64,000 nucleotides of DNA from Opitutales bacterium UBA5694 (GTDB taxonomy: Bacteria > Verrucomicrobiota > Verrucomicrobiia > Opitutales > Opitutaceae): NCBI GenBank assembly GCA_002420185.1, contig DIHO01000009.1, forward strand, positions 1-64,000. Reading direction: 5' to 3'. How positions within the stretch are numbered: the first letter of the stretch is position 1; every line of letters begins with the position of its first letter. Below are positions 46,963 to 55,842 of the stretch, piece after piece. The notes beneath the pieces were generated by a model. That model was not told the DNA's origin, did not search any database, and saw only the letters and a program-made list of their open reading frames with translations. The position numbers and the translations under genes are program-made.

Positions 46963-47814
46963 ATGGCTATTATAAGTTTTAGACCAACCACTCCGTCTCT
47001 GCGTTTTGCGGAGCTCCAGAAAAGAGACATTACGCAGAAGCGTCCGGAGAAAAAGCTAACCACTTCTTACAGCAAGTCTGCGGGACGTAATTGCTACGGT
47101 CGTGTGACATCACGCCGCCGTGGAGGCGGGCACAAGCGATTGCTTAGAATCGTGGACTTTAGACGCAACAAATTCGACATCCCCGCAAACGTACAGGCGA
47201 TCGAATACGATCCAGGCCGGACGGCTCACATTGCTCTGGTCGCCTACGCAGATGGTGAAAAGCGTTACATCATAGCTCCTGAGGGATTGAAGGTGGGTGA
47301 CAAGGTTCTATCGGCACAGAATATGATCAGCTTTGATATTGGCAATACCATGCCACTAGAATTCATTCCTCCCTCGACTCGCCTTCACGCTGTAGAACTA
47401 CTTCCTGGGAAAGGGGCCCAACTTGCTCGTTCAGCAGGCAATTCTCTCGAGCTGATCAATATTGAAGGGAGTCATGCTCAATTGAAAATGCCTTCGGGTG
47501 AAGTTCGTTTGGTGAGCAAGAAGTGCCTCGCTACTATTGGATCTGTTAGCAACGCCGAGCACTCAAAGGTAGTCATTGGAAAGGCGGGACGTAACCGTTG
47601 GAAGGGCAAGCGTCCTCGGGTTCGGGGTGTTGTTATGAATCCGGTGGACCATCCTAATGGCGGGGGTGAAGCGAAAAGCAAAGGTGGCGGTGGTCGCCAG
47701 ATGCTCGTTTCTCCTTGGGGTCAGTTAGCGAAGGGTTTCCCCACTCGTCGCAAGTCTAAAGAGAGTAACAGTCTAATCTTGGTGCGTCGCAATGGCCGCA
47801 AGTTCAAACGATAA
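46963..47814 (+). CDS. rplB: 50S ribosomal protein L2
   Basis: 283 residues. TTSYSKSAGRNCYGRVTSRRRGGGHKRLLRIVDFRR at the N-terminus and the C-terminal RGVVMNPVDHPNGGGEAKSKGGG, containing the histidine near the peptidyl transferase centre. It is required for subunit association. It is followed by the motif AATTTTTATTA at 47813-47823 before rpsS. Confidence 0.98.
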   Translation: MAIISFRPTTPSLRFAELQKRDITQKRPEKKLTTSYSKSAGRNCYGRVTSRRRGGGHKRLLRIVDFRRNKFDIPANVQAIEYDPGRTAHIALVAYADGEKRYIIAPEGLKVGDKVLSAQNMISFDIGNTMPLEFIPPSTRLHAVELLPGKGAQLARSAGNSLELINIEGSHAQLKMPSGEVRLVSKKCLATIGSVSNAEHSKVVIGKAGRNRWKGKRPRVRGVVMNPVDHPNGGGEAKSKGGGGRQMLVSPWGQLAKGFPTRRKSKESNSLILVRRNGRKFKR

Positions 47815-47834
47815 TTTTTATTACGATATAGATA

Positions 47835-48098
47835 ATGGCTCGTTCAGCTAAAAAAGGATATTTCATCGACCCAAGCCTCGAAGACAAGGTGATGGTCGCC
47901 AAGGGAAATGATGATCGTAAACCAATTCAAACTTGGTCACGTCGTTCTACAATAACACCCGATTTCGTGGGTCTAAATTTTGCCGTACACAACGGAAAGA
48001 CATTCATCCCCGTCTACGTCACGGAAAACATGGTGGGACACAAGCTCGGCGAGTTCTCTCAGTCGCGGATGTTCAAGGCTCACGGTGGCAGCAAATAA
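47835..48098 (+). CDS. rpsS: 30S ribosomal protein S19
   Basis: 87 residues. TWSRRSTITPDFVGLNFAVHNGKTFIPVYVTENMVGHKLGEFSQSRMFKAHGG is the conserved body. It binds the head of the 30S subunit and touches L5 in the inter-subunit bridge. No ribosome binding site is visible; the leader is AT-rich. Confidence 0.97.
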   Translation: MARSAKKGYFIDPSLEDKVMVAKGNDDRKPIQTWSRRSTITPDFVGLNFAVHNGKTFIPVYVTENMVGHKLGEFSQSRMFKAHGGSK

Positions 48099-48115
48099 TC
48101 AAGGGAGCTAACATA

Positions 48116-48454
48116 ATGGAAGTTCAAGCACTAACTAAATACGCACGCATGTCGCCGAAAAAGGTGAATGAGGTAGCTCGTGCCATTCGCGGCAAACAGG
48201 CCACGGCAGCTCTCGATTTGTTGAAGTTTATTCCACGAAAGTCGGCGGCACTGATTTCGAAGACATTGCAATCGGCGATTGCGAACGCTGAAAACAACCA
48301 CGACTTGTCTGCGGATAACCTGATCGTTGATAAGGCGATCATCGAGATGGGTCCGGCCCTTAAACGTTTCAAAGCAGCTGCTCGAGGCGGGGTCGCCAAA
48401 CGAAAAAAGCGCATGTCGCATATCCGCATCGTACTAACCGACAACGCTAACTAA
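48116..48454 (+). CDS. rplV: 50S ribosomal protein L22
   Basis: 112 residues starting EVQALTKYARMSPKKVNEVARAIRGK. The long beta-hairpin (residues ~80-100, PALKRFKAAARGGVAKRKKRMSHIRI) reaches into the exit tunnel. The start is fixed at 48116 by homology and by GGGAG upstream. It lies between rpsS and rpsC as usual. Confidence 0.97.
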   Translation: MEVQALTKYARMSPKKVNEVARAIRGKQATAALDLLKFIPRKSAALISKTLQSAIANAENNHDLSADNLIVDKAIIEMGPALKRFKAAARGGVAKRKKRMSHIRIVLTDNAN

Positions 48455-48464
48455 TTTCAGAAAT

Positions 48465-49091
48465 ATGGGTCAAAAAACAAATCCGATAGGTTTTCGTCTC
48501 GCAGTTAATCGCAACTGGCAATCACGTTGGTTTGCACCCAAGAACGAATTCGCGAAGACACTACACGAGGACTACATCATTCGTGAGAAATTGATGGAGA
48601 AGCTGAAATACGCTTCCGTACCTCGTATCTTTATTGAACGTGCGTCTTCACGGGTCCGTGTTAAGATTTTCACTGCTCGTCCAGGAATCGTTATTGGACG
48701 GAAGGGCCAAGAAATTGAAAAGATAAAGGAAGAGCTCTCTTTGATGACGGGAAGGGAGATCCTTCTCGATATTCAGGAGGTAAAAAAGCCCGAGCTCGAA
48801 GCAAAGCTGGTCGCGGACAATGTTGCTCTTCAGCTGGAACGCCGTATCTCCTTCAGGCGTGCAATGAAAAAGGCTGTTCAAATTGCTATGAGTTTAGGTG
48901 CGGAGGGCATTAAGGTACAGGTCGGAGGAAGACTCGGTGGTGCGGACATCGCTCGTACCGAAGTTCAGCGCCAAGGTAGTGTACCTCTCCATACATTGCG
49001 CGAAGAAATTGATTACGGTACATCAGAAGCCAGAACAGTATACGGCATTATTGGCGTTAAATGTTGGGTTTTCAAAAAGGACGAACAATAA
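48465..49091 (+). CDS. rpsC: 30S ribosomal protein S3
   Basis: 208 residues. GQKTNPIGFRLAVNRNWQSRWFA at the start, the KH domain with GIVIGRKGQEIEKIKEEL, and the C-terminal GGRLGGADIARTEVQRQGSVPLHTLREEIDYG. It helps form the mRNA entry channel. Slightly shorter than E. coli S3 because the extended C-terminal tail is missing. Confidence 0.97.
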   Translation: MGQKTNPIGFRLAVNRNWQSRWFAPKNEFAKTLHEDYIIREKLMEKLKYASVPRIFIERASSRVRVKIFTARPGIVIGRKGQEIEKIKEELSLMTGREILLDIQEVKKPELEAKLVADNVALQLERRISFRRAMKKAVQIAMSLGAEGIKVQVGGRLGGADIARTEVQRQGSVPLHTLREEIDYGTSEARTVYGIIGVKCWVFKKDEQ

Positions 49092-49108
49092 ACATCTCTA
49101 ACTGAGCT

Positions 49109-49531
49109 ATGCCAGCACTCACTCCATCACGCACAAAATACCGGAAGTCCATGAAGGGCCGCATGCGCGGCAACGCAAAGGGCGGCGACTCTATGGCGTT
49201 TGGCGACTATGCCATTCAGGCATTGGGTCGTGGATACTTCACAGGTAATCAGATCGAAGCCGCTCGTGTCGCCATCACGCGTCACATGAAACGTAAGGGA
49301 AAGCTCTGGATAAGAGTATTCCCTCACAAACCGATCACGAAGAAGCCTCTCGAAACTCGTATGGGTAAAGGAAAGGGACCGGTTGATCACTATGTAGCGG
49401 TAGTTAAACCTGGCTTGATATTGTTCGAATTAGCAGGGGTTTCGCTTTCTATCGCTCGCGAGGCGATGCGCTTGGCTGATACGAAACTCCCATTTAAGAC
49501 ACGTTTCGTCGTCCGTGAGAACATGGATTGA
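49109..49531 (+). CDS. rplP: 50S ribosomal protein L16
   Basis: 140 residues. PALTPSRTKYRKSMKGRMRGNAKGG, FGDYAIQALGRGYFTGNQIEAARVAITRHMKRKGKLWIRVFP and the MGKGKGPVDHYVAVVKPG loop near the A site. It positions tRNA during accommodation. Canonical order after rpsC. Confidence 0.98.
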   Translation: MPALTPSRTKYRKSMKGRMRGNAKGGDSMAFGDYAIQALGRGYFTGNQIEAARVAITRHMKRKGKLWIRVFPHKPITKKPLETRMGKGKGPVDHYVAVVKPGLILFELAGVSLSIAREAMRLADTKLPFKTRFVVRENMD

Positions 49532-49552
49532 TCCCAGTAAGGAACCGGAAAT

Positions 49553-49759
49553 ATGAAGGTAAAGGACATCAAGGAACTTTCGCTCCCAGAATTGGAGAAA
49601 TCGATTCGTGACACGCGTGATCAACTTCTCGAATTGAAGCTGCGTAAGCAGACAGGACAGGTTGAAAATACAGCGGAGCTAACTCAGCAACGCAGGGTTA
49701 TTGCACGGATGGAAACCATTCGTAGTGAAAAAATCCAGGCGGAATCGAAATCTGCCTAA
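49553..49759 (+). CDS. rpmC: 50S ribosomal protein L29
   Basis: 68 residues, two helices: KVKDIKELSLPELEKSIRDTRDQLLELKLRKQTGQVENTAEL... It sits by the exit tunnel near L23. It is preceded by AAGGAACC. Length is normal. Confidence 0.95.
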   Translation: MKVKDIKELSLPELEKSIRDTRDQLLELKLRKQTGQVENTAELTQQRRVIARMETIRSEKIQAESKSA

Positions 49760-49777
49760 GAAGAAAACTGATACGCC

Positions 49778-50095
49778 ATGAAAAACTCTCGCAATAGCAG
49801 AAAAAGCCTAATCGGGTTCGTTACTTCAACCTCCGGGAACAAGTCGATCAAGGTTACCTATAATTACAAGATTCCTCATCCTCGTTATCGAAAGGTAATT
49901 AATCGAAAAACAGTTGTCCATGTTCATGACGAGAGCAACGATGCTGGTCTTGGTGATCGTGTTGAAATTATGGAGACACGTCCAATAAGCCGCCTAAAAC
50001 GCTGGCGTTTGGTTCGGGTCATAGATCGGGCACCTGTAGCAGGTGGCTTGAAAGAAGAGGAAGTAGAGCAAACCGAACCAGCTTCTGCTAAATAG
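49778..50095 (+). CDS. rpsQ: 30S ribosomal protein S17
   Basis: 105 residues, about 20 longer than E. coli S17. SRKSLIGFVTSTSGNKSIKVTYNYKIPHPRYRKVINRKTVVHVHDESNDAGLGDRVEIMETRPISRLKRWRLV is the OB-fold core. An acidic tail (VAGGLKEEEVEQTEPASAK) of ~20 residues is added. It helps fold the 5' domain of 16S rRNA. Confidence 0.95.
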   Translation: MKNSRNSRKSLIGFVTSTSGNKSIKVTYNYKIPHPRYRKVINRKTVVHVHDESNDAGLGDRVEIMETRPISRLKRWRLVRVIDRAPVAGGLKEEEVEQTEPASAK

Positions 50096-50110
50096 AGGAG
50101 CGAAACAAAA

Positions 50111-50476
50111 ATGATTCAATTACGTTCAGAACTTCAGATTGCAGACAACACAGGTGCCAAGCGGGCCCATATGATACGCCGCTTGGGTCAGCGAAAGAAG
50201 ACCGCTGACGTTGGTGACGTCATCGTCGTCAATATTAAAGAGGCAAGCGTAGACTCGTCTGTTAAGAAAGGCACGGTCGTAAAAGCTGTTGTAGTGCGGA
50301 CAAAAGCTCCAATTCGCCGTCGTGACGGTAGCTACCTCCGTTTCGACAGCAATGCGATCGTTATACTCGACAACAATGGCAACCCGCGTGGCACCCGCAT
50401 TTTTGGGCCAGTTGCTCGCGAACTTCGCACGAAGCAATTCATGAAGATTGTCTCGCTAGCTCCGGAGGTACTTTAA
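50111..50476 (+). CDS. rplN: 50S ribosomal protein L14
   Basis: 121 residues. MIQLRSELQIADNTGAKRAHMIRRLG and GDVIVVNIKEASVDSSVKKGTVVKAVVVRTKAPIRRRDGSYLRFDSNAIVILDNNGNPRGTRIFGPVARELR. It forms bridge B8 with 16S rRNA. A GAGGAG sequence is upstream of the ATG. Confidence 0.98.
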   Translation: MIQLRSELQIADNTGAKRAHMIRRLGQRKKTADVGDVIVVNIKEASVDSSVKKGTVVKAVVVRTKAPIRRRDGSYLRFDSNAIVILDNNGNPRGTRIFGPVARELRTKQFMKIVSLAPEVL

Positions 50477-50478
50477 TA

Positions 50479-50736
50479 ATGGCAAAGACACATGTAAAAC
50501 AAGGCGACGAAGTCGTTATCCTTTCGGGCAAGGAAAAGGGTAAGCGTGGCAAAATCTTAGAACTTCGCACCGCGAAAAACAGAGCAGTTGTTGAAGGTCT
50601 CATGATGATCAAGCGCCATCTCAAGAAGTCGGAAGAAAATCCTGACGGACAAATCGCGGAGCGCGAAGGGTCTATCCACATTTCAAACCTGATGCTTGCG
50701 TCGAAGTTCGACGAACGTCAGGCCAAGACAAACTAA
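50479..50736 (+). CDS. rplX: 50S ribosomal protein L24
   Basis: 85 residues, shorter than the usual ~104. The KOW motif at the start (VKQGDEVVILSGKEKGKRGKILELRTAKNRAVVEGLMMIKRHLKKS) is followed by IHISNLMLASK. It starts assembly of the 50S subunit. GGAGG lies before the ATG, two bases after rplN. Confidence 0.95.
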   Translation: MAKTHVKQGDEVVILSGKEKGKRGKILELRTAKNRAVVEGLMMIKRHLKKSEENPDGQIAEREGSIHISNLMLASKFDERQAKTN

Positions 50737-50786
50737 ATTACATAGAGAACTGAACCCGTTCCGGGTCGGAAGTTCGGACAAAAGCT

Positions 50787-51398
50787 ATGAGCTCTAAAAA
50801 TTTTCTAAAAGAACATTACGAAAAGACAGTCGTCGAAGGACTCAAGAAGTCCCGTGGTTACAAAAACAAGTACCAGATTCCACGGATTGAGAAAGTGGTT
50901 CTCAATATGGGCGTGAGTGCTATGCTCGACAAAAGCGTCATGGACGAGGCTGTGAAGAACATGGGCCTTATTGCTGGACAAACTCCCGTTCGCACCCTTG
51001 CGAAGAAGAGCATTGCGAATTTCAAACTCCGAGAAGAGATGCCAATCGGTTGTAAGGTTACTCTGCGAAGCGAGCGTATGTGGGATTTCCTTCTTCGGTT
51101 GGTTGCGGTATCCCTTCCCGCAATTCGCGACTTTCGTGGTATTCCGCAAAAGTTTGACGGAAACGGTAATTATTCTCTCGGGATCACAGACATCACGATT
51201 TTCCCCGAAATCTCCGTGGATTCAATCAAACGGCAATCTGGAATGGAACTTACCATTGTAACCTCTGCAAAAACGGATGAAGAGGGTTACGAGTTGCTCG
51301 ACCTACTGGGAATGCCTTTCCGGAAGAGGGAGACTCAAGATGGCAATGACGACGCTCCAACTGAGAGCGAAAATGAAAAAGGCGAAACAGCAGCGTAA
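50787..51398 (+). CDS. rplE: 50S ribosomal protein L5
   Basis: 203 residues. YKNKYQIPRIEKVVLNMGV, GQTPVRTLAKKSIANFKLREEMPIGCKVTLR and DFRGIPQKFDGNGNYSLGITDITIFPEI are typical. The last ~20 residues (DGNDDAPTESENEKGETAA) are an extra acidic tail beyond the usual ~180. It binds 5S rRNA and P-site tRNA. Confidence 0.97.
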   Translation: MSSKNFLKEHYEKTVVEGLKKSRGYKNKYQIPRIEKVVLNMGVSAMLDKSVMDEAVKNMGLIAGQTPVRTLAKKSIANFKLREEMPIGCKVTLRSERMWDFLLRLVAVSLPAIRDFRGIPQKFDGNGNYSLGITDITIFPEISVDSIKRQSGMELTIVTSAKTDEEGYELLDLLGMPFRKRETQDGNDDAPTESENEKGETAA

Positions 51399-51404
51399 TT
51401 TAAC

Positions 51405-51710
51405 ATGGCAAAGAAATCATTAGTAGCACGTAACGAAAAACGCCGTCGCCTCGTAGAGCGCCTCGGTCCCAAAAGAGCTGAACTCAAAGCAATTCTTTCC
51501 AGTCCTGACACGACAGACGAAGAATTTTACCAAGCGCAGCGCAAGCTAGCCAAGATGCCTCGTGACTCTTCTAAAATCAGAATCCGCAACCGCTGCAACG
51601 TAACAGGGCGACCAAGGGCATTCACTCGCCGTTATGGGTTGTCCCGTTTAACTTTCAGAGAACTCGCCTTAGAGGGAAAAATACCTGGTGTTACCAAATC
51701 TTCCTGGTAG
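51405..51710 (+). CDS. rpsN: 30S ribosomal protein S14 (zinc-free type)
   Basis: 101 residues: AKKSLVARNEKRRRLVERLG and RIRNRCNVTGRPRAFTRRYGLSRLTFRELALEGKIPGVTKSSW. It is the long form without the CxxC pair of zinc-binding S14. It sits in the 30S head. It directly follows rplE (6 bases). A 92-base spacer follows before rpsH. Confidence 0.97.
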   Translation: MAKKSLVARNEKRRRLVERLGPKRAELKAILSSPDTTDEEFYQAQRKLAKMPRDSSKIRIRNRCNVTGRPRAFTRRYGLSRLTFRELALEGKIPGVTKSSW

Positions 51711-51802
51711 GCCTGTCACTCAAAATTTCATTATTAATCAGTATTTCGTGCAAACGCACATCCCGGGAGTGTGGATATCACCCGGTTAAAAACTAAATAA
51801 TC

Positions 51803-52198
51803 ATGCATACCGATCCAATCAGCGATTTTCTAACTCGCATCCGCAACGCATCGAGCGCCGGCAAAGACGAATGTGTTTCTCCTCATTCGAAAATGAAAGC
51901 AGAGATAGCCCGAATTTTAAAAGAGGAGGGCTTCATCTCAGACTTTTCCGATGCGAAGGATGATCGAGGGCACAAAACTCTTGTGGTTCAACTCAAGTAC
52001 GTGAATGGCGAGCCTTCGATTAACGGTCTGGAGCGGGTTAGCCGCCCGGGTCTTCGACTTTACTCTAAAAGCTCGGACATTCCTCGAGTACTCAATGGAC
52101 TAGGTGTCTGTATTCTCACTACGCCAAGAGGCATTATGAAGGATCGCGATGCCCGACGCCAAAAGCTTGGCGGTGAAATGGTCTGCAACGTTTGGTAG
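51803..52198 (+). CDS. rpsH: 30S ribosomal protein S8
   Basis: 131 residues. DPISDFLTRIRNASSAGKDECVSPHSKMKAEIARILKEEGFI at the start, RPGLRLYSKSSDIPRVLNGLGVCILTTPRGIMKDRDARRQKLGGEMVCNVW at the end. S8 is an rRNA-binding assembly protein and the usual repressor of the spc operon. No clear ribosome binding site. Confidence 0.98.
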   Translation: MHTDPISDFLTRIRNASSAGKDECVSPHSKMKAEIARILKEEGFISDFSDAKDDRGHKTLVVQLKYVNGEPSINGLERVSRPGLRLYSKSSDIPRVLNGLGVCILTTPRGIMKDRDARRQKLGGEMVCNVW

Positions 52199-52213
52199 AA
52201 AAGGACGCGAATT

Positions 52214-52753
52214 ATGAGCAGAATAGGAAAACTACCAATTACGATACCTGAAAAGGTTGACGTAACGATCGATGGCTCGACCATCAAGCTTAAGGGCCCA
52301 AAGGGAGAGCTGACCAAAAAGTTTGTTAACGACGTATCTTTTGAGGTCGAAGATGGGCAAATCAAGGTTTCCCCAGTGAACAAGACCCGTTTCGCTAACG
52401 CCATGTATGGGACTTCTCGATCGATCGTGAATGGAATGGTTGAGGGGGTTGTTAACGGTTTTAAGAAAGAGATCGAGATTAGTGGTGTGGGATACAATGC
52501 CACTCTGAAAGGGAAAACTCTTTTGCTGAAGCTGGGATTCTCGCACGATATCAATTACGACATCCCAGATGGCGTGACGATCACGGTAACGGATAATGGG
52601 ACGAAGTTGAAGATCGAAGGAATCGACAAGCAGATAGTGGGACAAGCGGCGGCATCGATCCGGCACTATCACCCGGTTGAGCCCTACAAGGGCAAAGGAG
52701 TCCACATCGTTGGCCAGCATGAAATCCGCAAGGAAGGAAAGACAGTCGCTTAA
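52214..52753 (+). CDS. rplF: 50S ribosomal protein L6
   Basis: 179 residues, two similar domains: SRIGKLPITIPEKVDVTIDG and the C-terminal GIDKQIVGQAAASIRHYHPVEPYKGKGVHI...EIRKEGKTVA. It lies near the sarcin-ricin loop. AAAGGA precedes the start. Confidence 0.98.
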   Translation: MSRIGKLPITIPEKVDVTIDGSTIKLKGPKGELTKKFVNDVSFEVEDGQIKVSPVNKTRFANAMYGTSRSIVNGMVEGVVNGFKKEIEISGVGYNATLKGKTLLLKLGFSHDINYDIPDGVTITVTDNGTKLKIEGIDKQIVGQAAASIRHYHPVEPYKGKGVHIVGQHEIRKEGKTVA

Positions 52754-52799
52754 AGCGGTCAGATAACCTGCAAGGAATAACCTTTAAAAGAATTTCGAA

Positions 52800-53162
52800 A
52801 TGAAAATCCAAAAGAAGAGAGAGCTCGAACAAAAGAGACGCTGGCGCATCCGTAAGAAGGTTGCGGGAACCCTAGTGCGGCCGCGGTTGAGTTTACATTT
52901 TAGCAATAAGCACATCTACGCCCAGGCCATCAATGATGACGAGGGGAAGACGCTTTTGTTTGTATCAACTGTTGCGAAAGAGCTTCGTGAGCAGAATTTG
53001 AAAGCCAATAACGACGGTGCTTCTGCCCTTGGAAAGTCCTTCGGTGAAAAGGCGAAGGATTCTGGCATCAGTAAGGTGGTATTCGACCGCAACGGCCGCA
53101 AGTACCACGGATGTGTAAAAACTTTTGCAGATGCCGCCCGTGAGGCCGGCCTAAAATTCTAA
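52800..53162 (+). CDS. rplR: 50S ribosomal protein L18
   Basis: 120 residues. RRWRIRKKVAGTLVRPRLSLHFSNKHIYAQAINDDEGKTLLFVST and VVFDRNGRKYHGCVKTFADAAREAGLKF. It binds 5S rRNA with L5. Normal length. It starts 46 bases after rplF with no clear ribosome binding site. Confidence 0.97.
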   Translation: MKIQKKRELEQKRRWRIRKKVAGTLVRPRLSLHFSNKHIYAQAINDDEGKTLLFVSTVAKELREQNLKANNDGASALGKSFGEKAKDSGISKVVFDRNGRKYHGCVKTFADAAREAGLKF

Positions 53163-53169
53163 TTGCCCT

Positions 53170-53802
53170 ATGAGCACAGAAACAAATCAAACACCCAGTA
53201 CAACCCCTAGCGAAGCTTCTGCGAGTGCATCACCCGCTAATGATGGACCCAGCGGGGGCTATCGTGGACAAGGTGGTAACCGAGGACAAGGCGGTAATCG
53301 TGGGTCCAGGGGCGGCAACCGCGGACGGCGGGAAGAGGAGAAACCGGATGACGGTATCTTCGAGAAAGTCGTGTTCATTAACCGTTGTGCGAAGGTAGTA
53401 AAAGGAGGACGTCGTTTCAGCTTTTCTGCTCTCGTCGTTGTCGGTGATCGTGCCGGAAAGATCGGAGTAGGATATGGAAAGGCCAACGAGGTTCCCGAGT
53501 CTATTCGGAAAGGGAGTGAAGGTGCTCGCAGAAATCTTGAGCCGATCAAGCTCAAGGGCGACACTATCCCACACGAAGTTCTTGGCGAGGCCGATGGTGG
53601 CAAAGTTCTCTTGCGTCCCGCTACGACGGGTACAGGGATTATCGCTGGTGGTGGAGTTCGTGCCGTGCTCGAAGCAGCAGGGGTACACAATGTTTTAACG
53701 AAGTCGTTGGGCTCGAACAACGCCAACGCAGTTGTCAACGCCACGCTTGACGGCTTGCGGAAATTGAAAACGTTCGAAGACTATAAAGTGCTTCGTTCCT
53801 AA
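53170..53802 (+). CDS. rpsE: 30S ribosomal protein S5 with low-complexity N-terminus
   Basis: 210 residues. The S5 body starts near residue 64 (IFEKVVFINRCAKVVKGGRRFSFSALVVVGD... GGGVRAVLEAAGVHNVLTKSLGSNNANAVVNATLDGL). The first ~60 residues are an added Ser/Thr/Pro then Gly/Arg/Asn-rich segment with GGNRGQ repeats, ending REEEKPDD. S5 guards mRNA entry and decoding fidelity. It is followed directly by rplO with only 25 bases between, so L30 (rpmD), usually here, is missing. Confidence 0.97.
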   Translation: MSTETNQTPSTTPSEASASASPANDGPSGGYRGQGGNRGQGGNRGSRGGNRGRREEEKPDDGIFEKVVFINRCAKVVKGGRRFSFSALVVVGDRAGKIGVGYGKANEVPESIRKGSEGARRNLEPIKLKGDTIPHEVLGEADGGKVLLRPATTGTGIIAGGGVRAVLEAAGVHNVLTKSLGSNNANAVVNATLDGLRKLKTFEDYKVLRS

Positions 53803-53827
53803 TCAAAAATCAGAAAAGACTCGAATC

Positions 53828-54310
53828 ATGAGACTACACAATCTTTCAAATGTCAAAGGAGCCGTTCACCGTCGCAGGCGGGTGGGCTGTGGTGAAGGTG
53901 GCGGACACGGTAAAACGTCTGGACGAGGTGGCAAAGGCCAGACGGCTCGTTCTGGTGGCGGTATCCGTATTGGATTCGAAGGCGGTCAAATGCCTATATT
54001 CCGGAAACTTCCTCGTCGTGGCTTCAACAATAAGAACTTCAAGACTTACTACGAAACGGTTAATATTGGCGAACTTGCTCGGTTAGACGAGTCTATCAAT
54101 GAGGTGAATAGGGAATTCCTCGCTGCAGCGGGACTCGTCCGCATGAATTCCAATCCATTGAAGATTCTGGGTGAAGGCGAAGTGAGCAGAGCTTTAAAAA
54201 TTACGGCTGATAAATTTAGTTCTTCGGCTAAAGCGAAGATAGAAAAGGCGGGAGGTGAAGCAGTTGTTCTCGAAGCTCCTGCTGAAATAGCCGCTGCAGT
54301 CAGCGAGTAA
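53828..54310 (+). CDS. rplO: 50S ribosomal protein L15
   Basis: 160 residues. MRLHNLSNVKGAVHRRRRVGCGEGGGHGKTSGRGGKGQTARSGGG at the N-terminus, and a C-terminal domain with ILGEGEVSRALKITADKFSSSAKAKIEKAGGEAVVLEAP. A short Ala/Glu tail (AEIAAAVSE) is slightly longer than usual. It is a late assembly protein near the exit tunnel, directly upstream of secY. Confidence 0.97.
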   Translation: MRLHNLSNVKGAVHRRRRVGCGEGGGHGKTSGRGGKGQTARSGGGIRIGFEGGQMPIFRKLPRRGFNNKNFKTYYETVNIGELARLDESINEVNREFLAAAGLVRMNSNPLKILGEGEVSRALKITADKFSSSAKAKIEKAGGEAVVLEAPAEIAAAVSE

Positions 54311-54333
54311 TCAATCACCTAGACTGAGAAGGC

Positions 54334-55842
54334 ATGCTATCCGCATTTACCAACTGTTTGAAAATCCCTGAGCTGCGTCAGCGTATTTTTTTGACGCTCT
54401 CATTGCTTTTCATTGCTCGAATTGGGGCTAATATACCACTTCCGGGATTGGATACGCAGCCACTTCAGGCATTTTTCGCCGATCAAACCGCCCAAGGGGG
54501 TGGTAGTCTCCTTGGATTGTACAACATGTTCACAGGGGGAGCGCTACTCAAGGGGGCCGTTTTCGCTTTGGGCATTATGCCTTACATCTCCGCTTCCATT
54601 ATCTTTCAATTGATGGGGGCTGTCTTTCCGGCTCTGGCTCGTCTTCAGCAAGAGGGCGAAACCGGCCGTCAAAAGCTCAACCAGTACACGCGTTACGCCA
54701 CGGTGATCATTTGCGCGGTTCAGGCCGTGCTGTTAATTCTGGCACTCGAGAATCCGGGACGACTGTTTCCGGGCTACTCGTTAGCCGAATACGGTGACAT
54801 CGTAATTGTTGGAAAAACCTGGTTCCTGATCACCTCTACGGTTTTCCTTACTGCAGGGACGGTCCTTTTGATGTGGCTGGGTGAGCAAATTACAAAATCT
54901 GGAATTGGTAATGGGATATCACTTCTCATTACAGTTGGCATTCTAGCGGACTTGCCAGGAGCGGTTCAAGCGACCTATGGCTTGTTTTTCGGTCCAGTTG
55001 GAGCGGGAGAGAATCTTACCTTTGTTCACGCAGTAGGAATGATGGTTTTAGGTCTGGGTGTTACTGCTGGGCTTGTAGCAGTGATTCAAGCCGTTCGCAA
55101 AATTCCCGTTCAATACGCAAAGCGCGTGGTGGGAAGAAAAGTGTACGGTGGGCAAAGCTCCTTTATGCCGTTAAAGGTCAATTATTCGGGAGTCATGCCC
55201 GTGATTTTCGCCTCGGCGATCCTCGCTTTCCCACAACAGATTGTCTCGCAGTTGGGAGCCTGGCTTGATCAACAATGGTTAATCAACATTGCCAACTACA
55301 TGGTTCATGGGAGCGTTACTTATTACGCGATATTTGGGCTCATGATTCTCTTTTTCTCGTATTTCTGGGTTTCCGTGATGTTTCGCCCTATCCAGATCGC
55401 GGATGACTTGAAAAAGTATGGTGGATACGTTCCGGGCGTCCGTCCAGGAGCTCCGACAGCAAAGTTTTTAGATTTCATCATGACGCGTCTGACTTTAGCG
55501 GGCTCGATCTTTCTGACCATCATTGCGATTTTCCCGGATATTCTGTTGTTCCAGGCCAATATTCCCATGCGGGTAGCTATCTTCTTCGGGGGTACAGGTA
55601 TGCTGATCACTGTCGGTGTGATGCTTGACACGATGCGCCAAATAGAAACGCATCTTTTGCAGCGCCATTACGACGGTTTTCTGAAGAAAGGGAGAATCAA
55701 GAGTCGTGGCAATACCAAGGGTCTCGATACTGGTTTGGCCGGAGCGGCGGACATGAACAATGTTGGAAAGTTGTACCTCTGGCTGCTCGGTATTTTTGCG
55801 ATCGGAATCGTAGCTTGGGTATTACAATTATCATCAAATTAA
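54334..55842 (+). CDS. secY: preprotein translocase subunit SecY
   Basis: 502 residues with ten membrane helices. The N-terminal IPELRQRIFLTLSLLFIARIGANIPLPGLD, the plug/pore region MFTGGALLKGAVFALGIMPYISASIIFQL, and loop motifs such as TKSGIGNGISLLITVG. It is the central channel of the Sec translocon. About 60 residues longer than E. coli SecY, partly in loops. It ends the spc set; 173 bases without adk, map, infA or rpmJ follow before rpsM. Confidence 0.98.
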   Translation: MLSAFTNCLKIPELRQRIFLTLSLLFIARIGANIPLPGLDTQPLQAFFADQTAQGGGSLLGLYNMFTGGALLKGAVFALGIMPYISASIIFQLMGAVFPALARLQQEGETGRQKLNQYTRYATVIICAVQAVLLILALENPGRLFPGYSLAEYGDIVIVGKTWFLITSTVFLTAGTVLLMWLGEQITKSGIGNGISLLITVGILADLPGAVQATYGLFFGPVGAGENLTFVHAVGMMVLGLGVTAGLVAVIQAVRKIPVQYAKRVVGRKVYGGQSSFMPLKVNYSGVMPVIFASAILAFPQQIVSQLGAWLDQQWLINIANYMVHGSVTYYAIFGLMILFFSYFWVSVMFRPIQIADDLKKYGGYVPGVRPGAPTAKFLDFIMTRLTLAGSIFLTIIAIFPDILLFQANIPMRVAIFFGGTGMLITVGVMLDTMRQIETHLLQRHYDGFLKKGRIKSRGNTKGLDTGLAGAADMNNVGKLYLWLLGIFAIGIVAWVLQLSSN

